A DNA stretch of 64,000 nucleotides from G963662905 sp965230045 (GTDB lineage Bacteria > Bacteroidota > Bacteroidia > Bacteroidales > WRLA01): the NCBI GenBank assembly GCA_965230045.1, contig OZ245940.1, forward strand, positions 4,588,001-4,652,000, written 5' to 3'. The notes under the pieces were generated by a model. That model searched no databases. It was given only the letters and a program-made list of their open reading frames with translations, and was not told the origin of the DNA. This document shows positions 52,314 through 60,339 of the stretch, in pieces; position 1 is the first letter of the stretch; the number at the start of each line of letters is the position of its first letter. Made by a program: the position numbers and the translations under genes.

Positions 52314-53417
52314 TCAATGTCCGAGTGGCAGGAATATTTTGATGATGCTACCTGATCCCGGATTGGAGTTAATGGTAATTGAGCCTTGGAAAAGTTTGGC
52401 AATACGGTGGGCAATTGTTAATCCCAGGCCCAAACCTTCCTGATTATTAAATTCTTTATTAAACTGCCTGAAGGCACCAATAGCCCCTAACTGTTCCGAT
52501 GTCATACCGATTCCTTCGTCTATAACAGTTATCACGGCCTTATCGGCATCCATACCTGCAATAACTTTCACTTTTGTTCGCTTTGGTGAGTAAAGCAAAG
52601 CGTTTTCTGCGATTTCCTTAATAAGATCAACAAAATATTCAGAGGGGAGCTGAATCGCAGGGTTTTCCAGAAGAAAAACCACATCATCAATACGTCCCTG
52701 ATCATTAGCCAATTCTCGACAAACATCCTCAATCAAAGCCTTGGTATTTACAGTAGTATCATTTTTAAGGCTATCAAGATCTTCGTTATTAAGCGCCAAA
52801 GCCTCCATCTTATAATAGAGCATTGTTTTGCGCACTACTTTGCTGAGCTTCATTCCGGCGGTATAAACCAGCGACATAAACTCCGCAATCTCAGATTTCT
52901 CCATATTATTATGTTCCATCATAATCATTTTGGAAAAACCTATAATTGCTTTCATGGGCTCATTGATCACATTGGTAATCGGTACGCCCATATTTTGTGT
53001 GAGCTCATTAAGCTTTTGTTCGCTTTTTTGCTTGAATTCCTCATGTTTCTTAAGCCTTGTTTCAACGGAATCAAGCAATTCATCAATAGTAAAAGGCTTG
53101 CTGATATAATCATCGGCACCCATCTGCATCCCTTTCCTGAGGTCTTCCCGGGTGTTTTTTGCTGTAAGGAAAATAAAAGGTGTAGTGGAAGTCGCAACAC
53201 GTTCGCGAATATTTTTAAGCACCTCATAACCATCCATTTCGGGCATCATCACATCGCAAAGGATAAGGTCAGGCTGTGTTTTTCCTGCTTCATCCAGTCC
53301 CAGTTTCCCGTTCTCAGCAACAAATACTTCATAATCTTCCGACTCAAGTATTTCAGCGATATTATCGCGTACATCGTTATTATCTTCAATTATCAGGATT
53401 TTATAACCTTTGCTCAT
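52314..53417 (-). CDS. Receiver-(pseudo)histidine kinase lacking the phosphoacceptor His
   Basis: 367 aa. Receiver 1-122: acidic pocket EDN, Asp55 (LILCDVMMPE), Thr85, Lys107 (YISKPF). After a coiled coil (about 120-145) comes a HisKA-like helix NVINEPMKAIIGF in which the usual His is Asn149. The HATPase domain is intact (EIAENALLYSP as N-box, VIDEGIGM, GLGLGLTIA). With no His it cannot autophosphorylate in the normal way; it may act as a receiver-gated ATP-binding regulator or partner kinase. It has its own promoter at 53442-53471 and is convergent with the exopolysaccharide-type operon. Confidence 0.82.
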   Translation of the reverse strand: MSKGYKILIIEDNNDVRDNIAEILESEDYEVFVAENGKLGLDEAGKTQPDLILCDVMMPEMDGYEVLKNIRERVATSTTPFIFLTAKNTREDLRKGMQMGADDYISKPFTIDELLDSVETRLKKHEEFKQKSEQKLNELTQNMGVPITNVINEPMKAIIGFSKMIMMEHNNMEKSEIAEFMSLVYTAGMKLSKVVRKTMLYYKMEALALNNEDLDSLKNDTTVNTKALIEDVCRELANDQGRIDDVVFLLENPAIQLPSEYFVDLIKEIAENALLYSPKRTKVKVIAGMDADKAVITVIDEGIGMTSEQLGAIGAFRQFNKEFNNQEGLGLGLTIAHRIAKLFQGSITINSNPGSGSIIKIFLPLGH

Positions 53418-53441
53418 AAGTTTGATTTTAAATTACCCATT

Positions 53442-53471
53442 CAAAAATACAAAAAAAAGACTATGATTCAA
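53442..53471 (-). promoter_or_regulatory. Bacteroidota-type promoter of the receiver-pseudokinase gene
   Basis: On the minus strand: TTG at 53471-53469, 19-nt spacer, TATTTTTG at 53449-53442. Start of transcription near 53435, 18 nt before the ATG. It overlaps the last codons of the upstream kinase gene. Confidence 0.55.
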
Positions 53472-55476
53472 GAACACGCAATAATTCAGCGTGATTAAAC
53501 GGTTTGGCAATATAATCATCCATACCGGCATCAAAACACCGTTTGCGGTCTGCTTCTGTAGTATTAGCTGTAAGCGCAACAATTTTAATGCGCTCATTGG
53601 CTGGCACGCCCCTTTGTTTTTCCAGTTCCCTGATTTCTTTTGTGGCCACAAAGCCATCCATAACAGGCATTTGCAAATCCATAAGTATTAAATCGTACTG
53701 ATTGTTCCGATACATCTCAATAGCTATCAGGCCATTTTCGGCAGAATCAACGCTATGCCCGATCCTTTCAAGGCTTACCCGTGCTACTTTTTCATTGATG
53801 ATATTGTCTTCCACCAGCAGAACTTTCCGTTTGGATGATAAATCAGGAGGTGCAAGGCTTTCTTTTTCCTCTTCGCTCAAACAATCAGGGCATATCTTCA
53901 CCAGGATATCAAACATTTCAAACATCTTCACCGGCATGTTCAATACTCCTTCAAAACCTGCCGATCTCAATTCTTTAGAAGTATAAAGGCTGCCCACCGA
54001 TGAAATCAAAACCATGCTGGTTTCTTTTGCCTTGGGAACGCTCTTAATTTGACGGACCATAGCGGCCAGGTTATCACCCGCATCGTGACTAAGGAAGACA
54101 AGCTTAAAGGGTTCCTCTTGCTCTATTTTTTCAATTGCCTGCTCTATTTTCTGGCATAAACTATATTGACTTCCAAGGTGTTCTAGATAACGGGCAAAAA
54201 TATTAAGGCTGGTTTGATTGGGATCAACAACAAGCACATTGAGTTTTTGGAGGAGTTTTTCGCGAACAGTTTTTGCTTTGGGCATTATATTATCGGCCCG
54301 CCCAAATACGGCAGTAAAATAAAAGTCAGAGCCAACTCCTACGGTACTTTCTGCTCCAATTTCGCCCGACATTTTCTCAACAATCCCCCGTGAAATAAAC
54401 AAGCCCAGGTTCACTTCAAACAATGGGTTGTCCATTTCAGGTCCTGTTTTATCATGCAGCATAAATGCGTTATCAAGCTCAGCTTTTGAAAAACCCCGTC
54501 CGGTATCGCGCACACTGAAATTCAGCTCAAAAGCATTATCATATTGCTCTTTCATTTCAACCGAAACAAATATCTCTCCTGTTTCGGTATGAATGAGTGC
54601 ATTTTTCAATAGATGGATCAGCACCTGCTTGAGACGCATTGGATCTCCATTCAGGTAATCCGGGATGCGCGGATCAACAAATGTTGTAAGCTTAAGCCGT
54701 TTCTCATTGGTTTTTTCCACCATTAAATCCGAAACATCACCAACCACCTGATGCACGTTAAAAGGAATATCCTCGAGACTAATACGCTCAGGATCAATAT
54801 TAGTATAATCAAGGATGTTGTTCAAAATTGCCAGCAGGTTACTTGATGCCGCAGCAATCAAGTTCATATATTCTTCCTGCTTTTCCGAAAGGCTTGTTTG
54901 CCTGATTACCTCAACCATTCCAACGATTCCATTGAGCGGTGTGCGTATATCGTGACTGAGCCTTGAAAGGAGCTCGCTTTTAGGATTTAACCCTTTGGCA
55001 ACATGCTCACGTTTTTTCTTAATGACATTTCTGTCTCTGCGATATCCTCGGATCAGGTCAATGATAAGCAATAGCAGCAAAAGCACAATGGCGCCCGTTA
55101 AAATGAGTTGTATGTTTTTGCGCTTAATTTGCTCACTATACAAATCGGACTGAAGTTCCCACACATGTTTTTCATTAGCATTCTTTATTGCATCCAGCTT
55201 ATTTTTATAGTAAGAAACATTAAGGGAATCGCGATAGTGGATATACTTTTTGTAATATTCAAATTCGAGTGCCGTATTTCCCAATTTACCATGCATAGCG
55301 GAGATATCATGATAAATAGAAGGATAATTTTCAACAGGGCTTTTTTTCAATTCCCGATTCAGCTCATCAATCCTTTGCAAGTAAGTGTTGCGCGTCGGGG
55401 TTTTTTGACCAATGGCACCGGGCAAACCCAAAAGGTAAAAGAGCACCGTAAAGAGCAGGATACGTTTCATGTACAC
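53461..55476 (-). CDS. Membrane hybrid histidine kinase with two receiver domains
   Basis: 671 aa. A signal peptide, a periplasmic helical sensor of about 25-120 (IDELNRELKKSPVENYPSIY, YKKYIHYRDSLNVSYYKNK; TPR-like), one membrane helix (about 128-145), HisKA with LSHDIRTPLNGIVGM, HATPase (DTGRGFSKAELDNAF, NLGLFISRGIVE), then a degenerate receiver (NVLVVDPNQTSL ... FLSHDAG, no Asp-Met-Pro signature) and a complete C-terminal receiver (LVEDNIINEKVA, LILMDLQMPVMDG, YIAKPF). The HATPase G2 box is atypical. It may start at the third codon, 55470. Adjacent to the pseudokinase gene, probably part of the same signalling set. Confidence 0.85.
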   Translation of the reverse strand: MYMKRILLFTVLFYLLGLPGAIGQKTPTRNTYLQRIDELNRELKKSPVENYPSIYHDISAMHGKLGNTALEFEYYKKYIHYRDSLNVSYYKNKLDAIKNANEKHVWELQSDLYSEQIKRKNIQLILTGAIVLLLLLLIIDLIRGYRRDRNVIKKKREHVAKGLNPKSELLSRLSHDIRTPLNGIVGMVEVIRQTSLSEKQEEYMNLIAAASSNLLAILNNILDYTNIDPERISLEDIPFNVHQVVGDVSDLMVEKTNEKRLKLTTFVDPRIPDYLNGDPMRLKQVLIHLLKNALIHTETGEIFVSVEMKEQYDNAFELNFSVRDTGRGFSKAELDNAFMLHDKTGPEMDNPLFEVNLGLFISRGIVEKMSGEIGAESTVGVGSDFYFTAVFGRADNIMPKAKTVREKLLQKLNVLVVDPNQTSLNIFARYLEHLGSQYSLCQKIEQAIEKIEQEEPFKLVFLSHDAGDNLAAMVRQIKSVPKAKETSMVLISSVGSLYTSKELRSAGFEGVLNMPVKMFEMFDILVKICPDCLSEEEKESLAPPDLSSKRKVLLVEDNIINEKVARVSLERIGHSVDSAENGLIAIEMYRNNQYDLILMDLQMPVMDGFVATKEIRELEKQRGVPANERIKIVALTANTTEADRKRCFDAGMDDYIAKPFNHAELLRVLES

Positions 55477-55498
55477 CTTATAATTTGTTCAGTCCGTA

Positions 55499-55506
55499 CA
55501 AATATA
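55499..55506 (-). promoter_or_regulatory. Possible -7 box of the hybrid kinase gene
   Basis: Minus strand TATATTTG, matching TAnnTTTG; predicted start of transcription near 55492, just upstream of the ATG. A TTTG lies at 55524-55521 but the spacing of 14 nt is short. Confidence 0.4.
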
Positions 55507-55578
55507 GGTAATATCGAAGCCAAATTCCAGAAGTATAATGTTAGTTATGAAATCTTTATCAACAAAAGCGAATAAATA

Positions 55579-55607
55579 AAAAACGCGATGAATTTCATCG
55601 CGTTTTT
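55579..55607 (-). terminator. Intrinsic terminator of the ECF-DUF2807 operon
   Basis: AAAAACGCGATGAA (55579-55592) pairs perfectly with TTCATCGCGTTTTT (55594-55607). On the minus strand it follows the DUF2807 stop by 38 nt and is followed by T-rich sequence. Confidence 0.85.
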
Positions 55608-55645
55608 AATCGTTGGCAGAAAATCTTGCCAGGAATTTGGTCCCA

Positions 55646-56368
55646 TTACATCTTTTTTATTGAACCTGCTCCTGATGTACTGATATCTGTTTCCGGATTG
55701 CCTTTATAGCGAATGCTCCCGGCACCTGAAACTTCGGCTTTTAGTTTCATATTTGCAAAAACTTTAACATTCGCAGCACCTGAGGCATCTACAGTAACAA
55801 CATCGGTTTCAAGTTGACTGGCATCAATTTCTGAAGCACCCGAAAGATCCATGTTGAGCTCATTGCAGTAGCCATCGATATCGGCATCACTTGCACCGGA
55901 GAAATCCAATGATAATTTGGTATATTTCAAACTAATTTCAATATCTGAAGCCCCGGAGCAATCAAAACTCAAATGCTCACCTTCAAATCGCCCTTCAGTT
56001 TTTAGCTCAACGGCTCCGCTCAGTTCAACCGATCTTAAATCAGGCATATGGATAAAGACATGCAGTTTTTGAGCTTTGCGGATATTCTTTTTATTGTAGA
56101 TATGCAGGGTAGTACCGCGCACTTCACTGACAATTATCGGCAATAGGTTTTCGTCGGCCTCAATCACCACTTTAAACTCATCGGACTGAGTCAAAAAAAC
56201 TTCAGCAGCTCCGCCTATATCAATTTTATCAAAACCGCTATGCTGGCGATCTTCTGTTTTAACATTTCCGTTCCCTTTAACGCCTTCAAGCATATTACAT
56301 GCTACAAGCAAATTGCCCATCAAAAGCAGCAAGCTCAGAAATACAATTCGATTTACTTTGGTTTTCAT
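55646..56368 (-). CDS. DUF2807 (GIN domain) lipoprotein
   Basis: 240 aa. A lipoprotein signal peptide with lipobox LVAC; then a DUF2807/GIN domain opening with VKGNGNVKTEDRQHSGFDKIDIGGAAEVFL. The C-terminal half is a series of about 20-residue beta-helix rungs marked SGAVE, SGASD, SGASD, SGASE, SGAAN and SGAGS. DUF2807 proteins are putative envelope adhesin-head or lipid-interacting proteins; function not established. Last gene of the ECF-controlled operon, separated from the previous one by repeat A3. Confidence 0.82.
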   Translation of the reverse strand: MKTKVNRIVFLSLLLLMGNLLVACNMLEGVKGNGNVKTEDRQHSGFDKIDIGGAAEVFLTQSDEFKVVIEADENLLPIIVSEVRGTTLHIYNKKNIRKAQKLHVFIHMPDLRSVELSGAVELKTEGRFEGEHLSFDCSGASDIEISLKYTKLSLDFSGASDADIDGYCNELNMDLSGASEIDASQLETDVVTVDASGAANVKVFANMKLKAEVSGAGSIRYKGNPETDISTSGAGSIKKM

Positions 56369-56402
56369 GTTTCTTCTTTTTTTATTTGGTATTTAGTGTA
56401 TG

Positions 56403-56700
56403 ACTATAAAGTCGGGTTTTTGGTTCAGAATATTCGATGTCGAGGCATTTCTTTTGCTGGAAACGAGGAGTCCCGTTTGTACGGGATGACTGTTTCCAGC
56501 AAAAGAAATAACGCTGAGATCGGACATTATGGACAAGCACTAATTAGAGCTTGTCCACAGAGTCGAGAGTTTGCTCTATAAAGTTCAAATTCAAGGCGTG
56601 TGAAAAATCCAAACCGGATAATACTCAAGTATTTGAGGATTTGGATTTTGAGCAATCCCGAAATTTCGGGAGACTTTATAGACGAACTCTAATTAGAGTT
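56403..56700. repeat. Interspersed structured repeat, family A, copy A3
   Basis: Fills the gap between the two DUF2807 genes. It is close to A1: the 17-bp stem ATTTCTTTTGCTGGAAA with its inverse, tip CCCGTTTGTACGGG, and AAAATCCAAA (56604-56613) pairing with TTTGGATTTT (56640-56649) around AATAC-TCAA-GTATT (56620-56633). A palindrome TCCCGAAATTTCGGGA (56656-56671) replaces the CAAC...GTTG hairpin seen at that place in A1 and A2. The right end overlaps the DUF2807 stop codon at 56693. Confidence 0.85.
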
Positions 56701-57511
56701 TCCTGCATTCCCCCGAACCCTGCACATCAATATCCGTTGATTTTGGACTGCCTTTGTAGGCAAGGTCTCCGCTTCCACGAAGGCGCACGGTAAGTTTATC
56801 CGTAGCATAAACTTTGCTGTCGCCCGAGCCGTTTAATTGGATATCGGCCGTAAGGGCTTTCAATCCAAAAGCTTCAACATCCCCCGAAGAGCTGCCCTGA
56901 ATTTGCAGATAAGCAGTTGTCCCCTCCAGCTCAACATCCCCTGAGCCATGCATAATTACGATGCATTCCGATAAATTGAGGTCTTCCGCTTCTACATCGC
57001 CCGAGCCCATAATCCCAATATTTAGCTTTTTGCCCACGCCTTTCAAATCCACATCGCCACTACCTCTAATTTCACAGGAAACTGCTTCCATTTTAAGATC
57101 CAGTGCCACATCTCCGCTTCCTGTAATGTTCACATCCAGCTCATTGCCCGAAATGCTTGTTTTGGAAAAAACATCGCCCGATCCGCTTACCTTGAGCTGA
57201 TCCAATTGCTTTAATGTAACATATGCGTTAAGCACTTTAATATTGCGGTAGCTGCCACTCTTCAGGTCAATACGGAGCACGCCGTTTTCTACCTCAACAA
57301 TTATTTTATCAATGATATCCTCATCGGCCTCGAGTTTTACTTTCTCCTCATTTCCCTGAAAAAGGTAAATATCAATGGAGGAGCCCGATTTTATTGCATG
57401 GAATGAGGAAACTTCAACAGTTTTGGTAACCGCAGCCTGCACTTTTGCTGCCATAAAAAAGATCACCAAAAGGCCGATAAACGAATAAATAGTGTGTTTT
57501 TTCATGTTCAT
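56693..57511 (-). CDS. DUF2807 (GIN domain) secreted protein with GSGD repeats
   Basis: 272 aa. A signal peptide ends at AKVQA. The rest is one DUF2807 domain: VEVSSFHAIKSGSSIDIYLF, then at least eight beta-helix rungs of about 20-22 residues, each carrying GSGD (SGSGDVF, TGSGDVA, RGSGDVD, MGSGDVE, HGSGDVE, NGSGDSK, RGSGDLA, QGSGE). The regularity suggests a right-handed beta-solenoid. No lipobox, so probably periplasmic or surface-exposed. Paralogue of 55646-56368. Confidence 0.82.
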   Translation of the reverse strand: MNMKKHTIYSFIGLLVIFFMAAKVQAAVTKTVEVSSFHAIKSGSSIDIYLFQGNEEKVKLEADEDIIDKIIVEVENGVLRIDLKSGSYRNIKVLNAYVTLKQLDQLKVSGSGDVFSKTSISGNELDVNITGSGDVALDLKMEAVSCEIRGSGDVDLKGVGKKLNIGIMGSGDVEAEDLNLSECIVIMHGSGDVELEGTTAYLQIQGSSSGDVEAFGLKALTADIQLNGSGDSKVYATDKLTVRLRGSGDLAYKGSPKSTDIDVQGSGECRKL

Positions 57512-57562
57512 TTTATTTTGTTCAATTAAGATATTTTATATGACGTTGCGGGGCTTAAAAAG

Positions 57563-58627
57563 TTACATCCGAATCTCAACATCTCCAAATTGAGATTCAA
57601 TCTTAAGTTGTGATTTTGAATCCTTATCTGCTCCTGCCCTTCCTTTCACGCTCTCTGAAAAACGCTCTTTTACAAGCTCATCAATTTGGAAAAACCCACT
57701 GGGGTAGTTGAATGAACAATGCGTACCTTCATAATTGAATCCAAACGAAACTTTATTATTGAAATTCAGTTTGATGCTTCCGTATTGGTTCTCGATTTCA
57801 ATGCGCTCAAATTCAGCAGCAATATTATTGATTTCGAATTCGCCATAGGTATGGTCAACGATTGCTTTCTTTTCTAATGAATTTACTTGAATTTCGCTCA
57901 TACTTGCTTCTAGGAATAATTCTTCAACCGTACCGATAACCATTTCTCCTCCTTTTACTTCTGCATTGATCAACGGGCAATTTTCCACTTTGCATTCGGA
58001 ATATTTTGTCTCAATATCCAATACTTTTGCTTTACTGATATTAAGGGATGAATAGTCTATTTCAATGCCCGGCTTATTCATCTCGCGGATACTGGCTGCA
58101 TCAACATAAGCCAATTCAAGGCTGACAGATTCTCCGGTGAGCTTATTGGCCCGGAAATCCCCATATTTAATTTCGGCACTGAAATTCCCGGTAATTTCAT
58201 CAACCTGAAGGCTTCCATATTTGTGGTCGGCAACAACCGATACTGTTTTCGGAACAACAATGCGTACATCGATATTAATCTTATAGCGGCCATTGGTATT
58301 TTCAAACAGATCTTTAAAATCCATTCCCAGCGAAACATAATCTTGACGAGCGTCTATATCCACATAAATTTGCTCCAGCATGCGTTCCGCCTTTTTTTCA
58401 TTAGGAGCTTCTACTGATGATGTCACTTCAATAAACACTTCATTTTTTCCCCAGTTGCTGATATTAACATCACCGAAACGACTGTCGATTTCAATGGTAG
58501 CATCGGGATTTATTGCGTGACTCTTAGTGAATTTTTTGCTTTTTTCAATGCCGTCCCCAAAGGTGCTCAAAGCAAGCAGGCAGAGAATTGAAAGCATCAG
58601 GCTTTGTGTTAAACTTTTAGTATTCAT
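57563..58627 (-). CDS. DUF4097-like secreted beta-solenoid protein
   Basis: 354 aa. A signal peptide ends near LALSTFGDG. The mature part has DUF4097-type repeats with the signature FGDVNISNWGKNEVFIEV and repeated YGS/YGDF/YGEF turns (DHKYGSLQVDEI, EIKYGDFRANKL, DHTYGEFEINNI, ENQYGSIKLNF), ending QFGDVEIRM. It fits the same beta-helical class as the DUF2807 proteins. It lies between the anti-sigma-like gene and the DUF2807 genes and is probably an ECF-regulated envelope protein. Role unknown. Confidence 0.75.
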   Translation of the reverse strand: MNTKSLTQSLMLSILCLLALSTFGDGIEKSKKFTKSHAINPDATIEIDSRFGDVNISNWGKNEVFIEVTSSVEAPNEKKAERMLEQIYVDIDARQDYVSLGMDFKDLFENTNGRYKINIDVRIVVPKTVSVVADHKYGSLQVDEITGNFSAEIKYGDFRANKLTGESVSLELAYVDAASIREMNKPGIEIDYSSLNISKAKVLDIETKYSECKVENCPLINAEVKGGEMVIGTVEELFLEASMSEIQVNSLEKKAIVDHTYGEFEINNIAAEFERIEIENQYGSIKLNFNNKVSFGFNYEGTHCSFNYPSGFFQIDELVKERFSESVKGRAGADKDSKSQLKIESQFGDVEIRM

Positions 58628-58650
58628 GGTATTCTAATTAAGTGATTCCT

Positions 58651-59172
58651 TTAATTTGTACTTTTTCGCATATGACCGTTAACCTGATCGATCATTTCGG
58701 TCATCAGGTTGTAATTTTTCATCAGTGCATTAAAGAGCCTTTGATCCATTGAAGATTTTTTATAGTCCTCTTCGAGAAGGCTGATTTGCTTTTTCATTGT
58801 GGCAATTTCTGCGATAGCTTCATTTTTCATTTTTGCACTTAGGGTATCATTTGCCTGAAAATCCTGAATTGCCTGTTCTTTAGCCCGGATAATACCTTCA
58901 TAATAATTTTTTGCCTGCACGTATTCTGCAGGATATTCAGCGGCTCCATTGACCTGATGGTTTTCAAAAAAAACAACAGAAGGAACAAGCAAAATAAAAA
59001 CAACTGCGGCCACTTTCCACAACCTGTCCCAGGTGAACAAGCTGCGCCTTTTCTTTTCTTCGGCCTGATATTTTTGCAAACGTTTTTTAAAACGCTGCTC
59101 ATGCCCTTCATCGGGTTCGTAATCATCGAAGCAGGCACGATTTTCTTTGATCTTGGTTTCAATATTATACAT
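58651..59172 (-). CDS. Putative anti-sigma factor (single-pass membrane protein)
   Basis: 173 aa. A charged cytoplasmic N-terminus (1-50, EGHEQRFKKRLQKYQAEEKKRRS), one membrane helix (KVAAVVFILLVPSVVFF, about 53-69) and an extracytoplasmic helical domain (75-173) with coiled-coil character (AIAEIATMKKQISLLEEDYKK). No zinc HxxxCxxC anti-sigma motif. Its position 15 nt after an ECF sigma gene and the topology support an anti-sigma role; sequence similarity alone would not. Confidence 0.65.
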   Translation of the reverse strand: MYNIETKIKENRACFDDYEPDEGHEQRFKKRLQKYQAEEKKRRSLFTWDRLWKVAAVVFILLVPSVVFFENHQVNGAAEYPAEYVQAKNYYEGIIRAKEQAIQDFQANDTLSAKMKNEAIAEIATMKKQISLLEEDYKKSSMDQRLFNALMKNYNLMTEMIDQVNGHMRKSTN

Positions 59173-59187
59173 ATCCTACTCCATTTT

Positions 59188-59763
59188 TTAATTTGGTACA
59201 AACATTTTCATTACCGATTGCTCCGACAAAATACGCAGCAAACGCGCTTTCGCCCTACTATAGCGGGTTCGTGCCGCATTGTGTTTGATATCTAGAATCT
59301 GCGCAATTTCTTCATGGTCATATCCTTCAAATAAATAAAGGCATAGGACCGTTCGATATCGAAGCGGCAGCTTTGGTACAGCAGTTTTAATTTCATTTAA
59401 CTGGTAATTCACATATTCTGAATAAGATGCATCAGCATTTGCAGCCTGTTCTTCCGGCAATTCGGTATCAAAATCGATAAATGAGGGTTTCTGCCGCAAC
59501 AAATCAAGACTTTTATTCACAGCAATCCGCTTAAGCCATGCGCCAAAGCTTTGCCCACCCCTGAATTGCTCCAGCTTATCAAATGCAGTAATAAAGGTTT
59601 CCTGCATAATGTCTTCGGCTTCTTCCTTATTCGATAAAATCCTGTAAGAAGTACTAAAAACAGCTTTGTAGTATAAGCGGTACAATTCCATTGGTGCTTT
59701 TGGGTCACCTTTCAGGCAGTCATCTACCAATTTTTGCTGTATGTCAATTTGCTTCTTGCCCAA
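59188..59763 (-). CDS. RNA polymerase ECF sigma factor (sigma-70 family)
   Basis: 191 aa. Region 2 (LYRLYYKAVFSTSYRIL, EEAEDIMQETFITAFDKL) binds core polymerase and the -10 element; region 4 (LPLRYRTVLCLYLFEGYDHEEIAQIL ending in TRYSRAKARLLRIL) is the helix-turn-helix for the -35 element. It heads the operon sigma, anti-sigma, DUF4097, DUF2807, DUF2807. A putative autoregulated promoter is at 59781-59810. Confidence 0.92.
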   Translation of the reverse strand: MGKKQIDIQQKLVDDCLKGDPKAPMELYRLYYKAVFSTSYRILSNKEEAEDIMQETFITAFDKLEQFRGGQSFGAWLKRIAVNKSLDLLRQKPSFIDFDTELPEEQAANADASYSEYVNYQLNEIKTAVPKLPLRYRTVLCLYLFEGYDHEEIAQILDIKHNAARTRYSRAKARLLRILSEQSVMKMFVPN

Positions 59764-59780
59764 GGTTTTTTTCTTTAATT

Positions 59781-59810
59781 TAAAGACAGAAAAAAAAACC
59801 GGATGTTACA
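59781..59810 (-). promoter_or_regulatory. Possible ECF-type autoregulated promoter
   Basis: On the minus strand TGTAAC (59810-59805) is followed after about 15 nt of T-rich spacer by CTGTCTTTA (59789-59781), the general TGTAAC / CGTCT-like pattern of Bacteroidota ECF promoters as I recall it. Start of transcription would fall near 59774, 11 nt before the ATG. Confidence 0.4.
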
Positions 59811-60096
59811 CTTTTTGCCGTTTTTCTTTTTCTTTTTTTGGCCAGTATGATTTCGTAGCTTCGTAATCCTTTGTAAAATACTTGATAAGAACAGGACATA
59901 TCCCTTCACTTTTAAAAACACCAAAATAACACCTTTGCCCGTTTTAACCGGTACGTCCGTAGGCTTTATCTATATCACAGGGATTGGAATGAACAAAGAA
60001 TTTTATCTCAACGCATCAAAACACCCGTTTTTCGATAAAATTACGTAATTAACAATTGAAATAAGGATATTATTATAATTTTGAAGTACATTAGCA
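59811..60096. other. Divergent intergenic region without recognised gene
   Basis: About 290 bp between the ECF operon and repeat B3. I see no open frame or RNA that I can support. Confidence 0.4.
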
Positions 60097-60307
60097 TTAG
60101 CCTGACTAATTCATGAAATTTCGTCATGAGCACATTCGATATACTCAGTGACCAAGCACAAAACGCAATAAGAGAAAGGAAGCGCAGATTTTTGGCGCAC
60201 AGGAATAGCCGTAGCTATTTTGAGCACCGATAAAGATAGCATTCCTTTCTATTGCAGCGGTTTGTGCTCGCAATAGAATATTTTGTGAATTATTCAGGTT
60301 AGGCTAA
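60097..60307. repeat. Interspersed structured repeat, family B, copy B3
   Basis: 211 bp, the most complete copy. Both ends begin TTAGCCT when read inwards: TTAGCCTGACTAATTCATG on the left and, inverted, TTAGCCTAACCTGAATAATT on the right. An inner pair, AACGCAATAAGAGAAAGGAAGC on the left strand side (22 bp by position 60158-60183), mirrors AAACCGCTGCAATAGAAAGG read inverted from about 60236-60264. The apex is AATAGC-CGTA-GCTATT (60204-60219). It ends 33 nt before the kinase start and so lies in its promoter or leader. Confidence 0.8.
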
Positions 60308-60339
60308 AATTCATCATCTGCAATTTAACAGACAACTAT

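Noticed and set aside
56700..57300. Tandem DNA repeat or CRISPR-like array
   Set aside because: The periodic GSGD-encoding sequence is a beta-solenoid coding repeat; unit sequences differ and there are no spacers.
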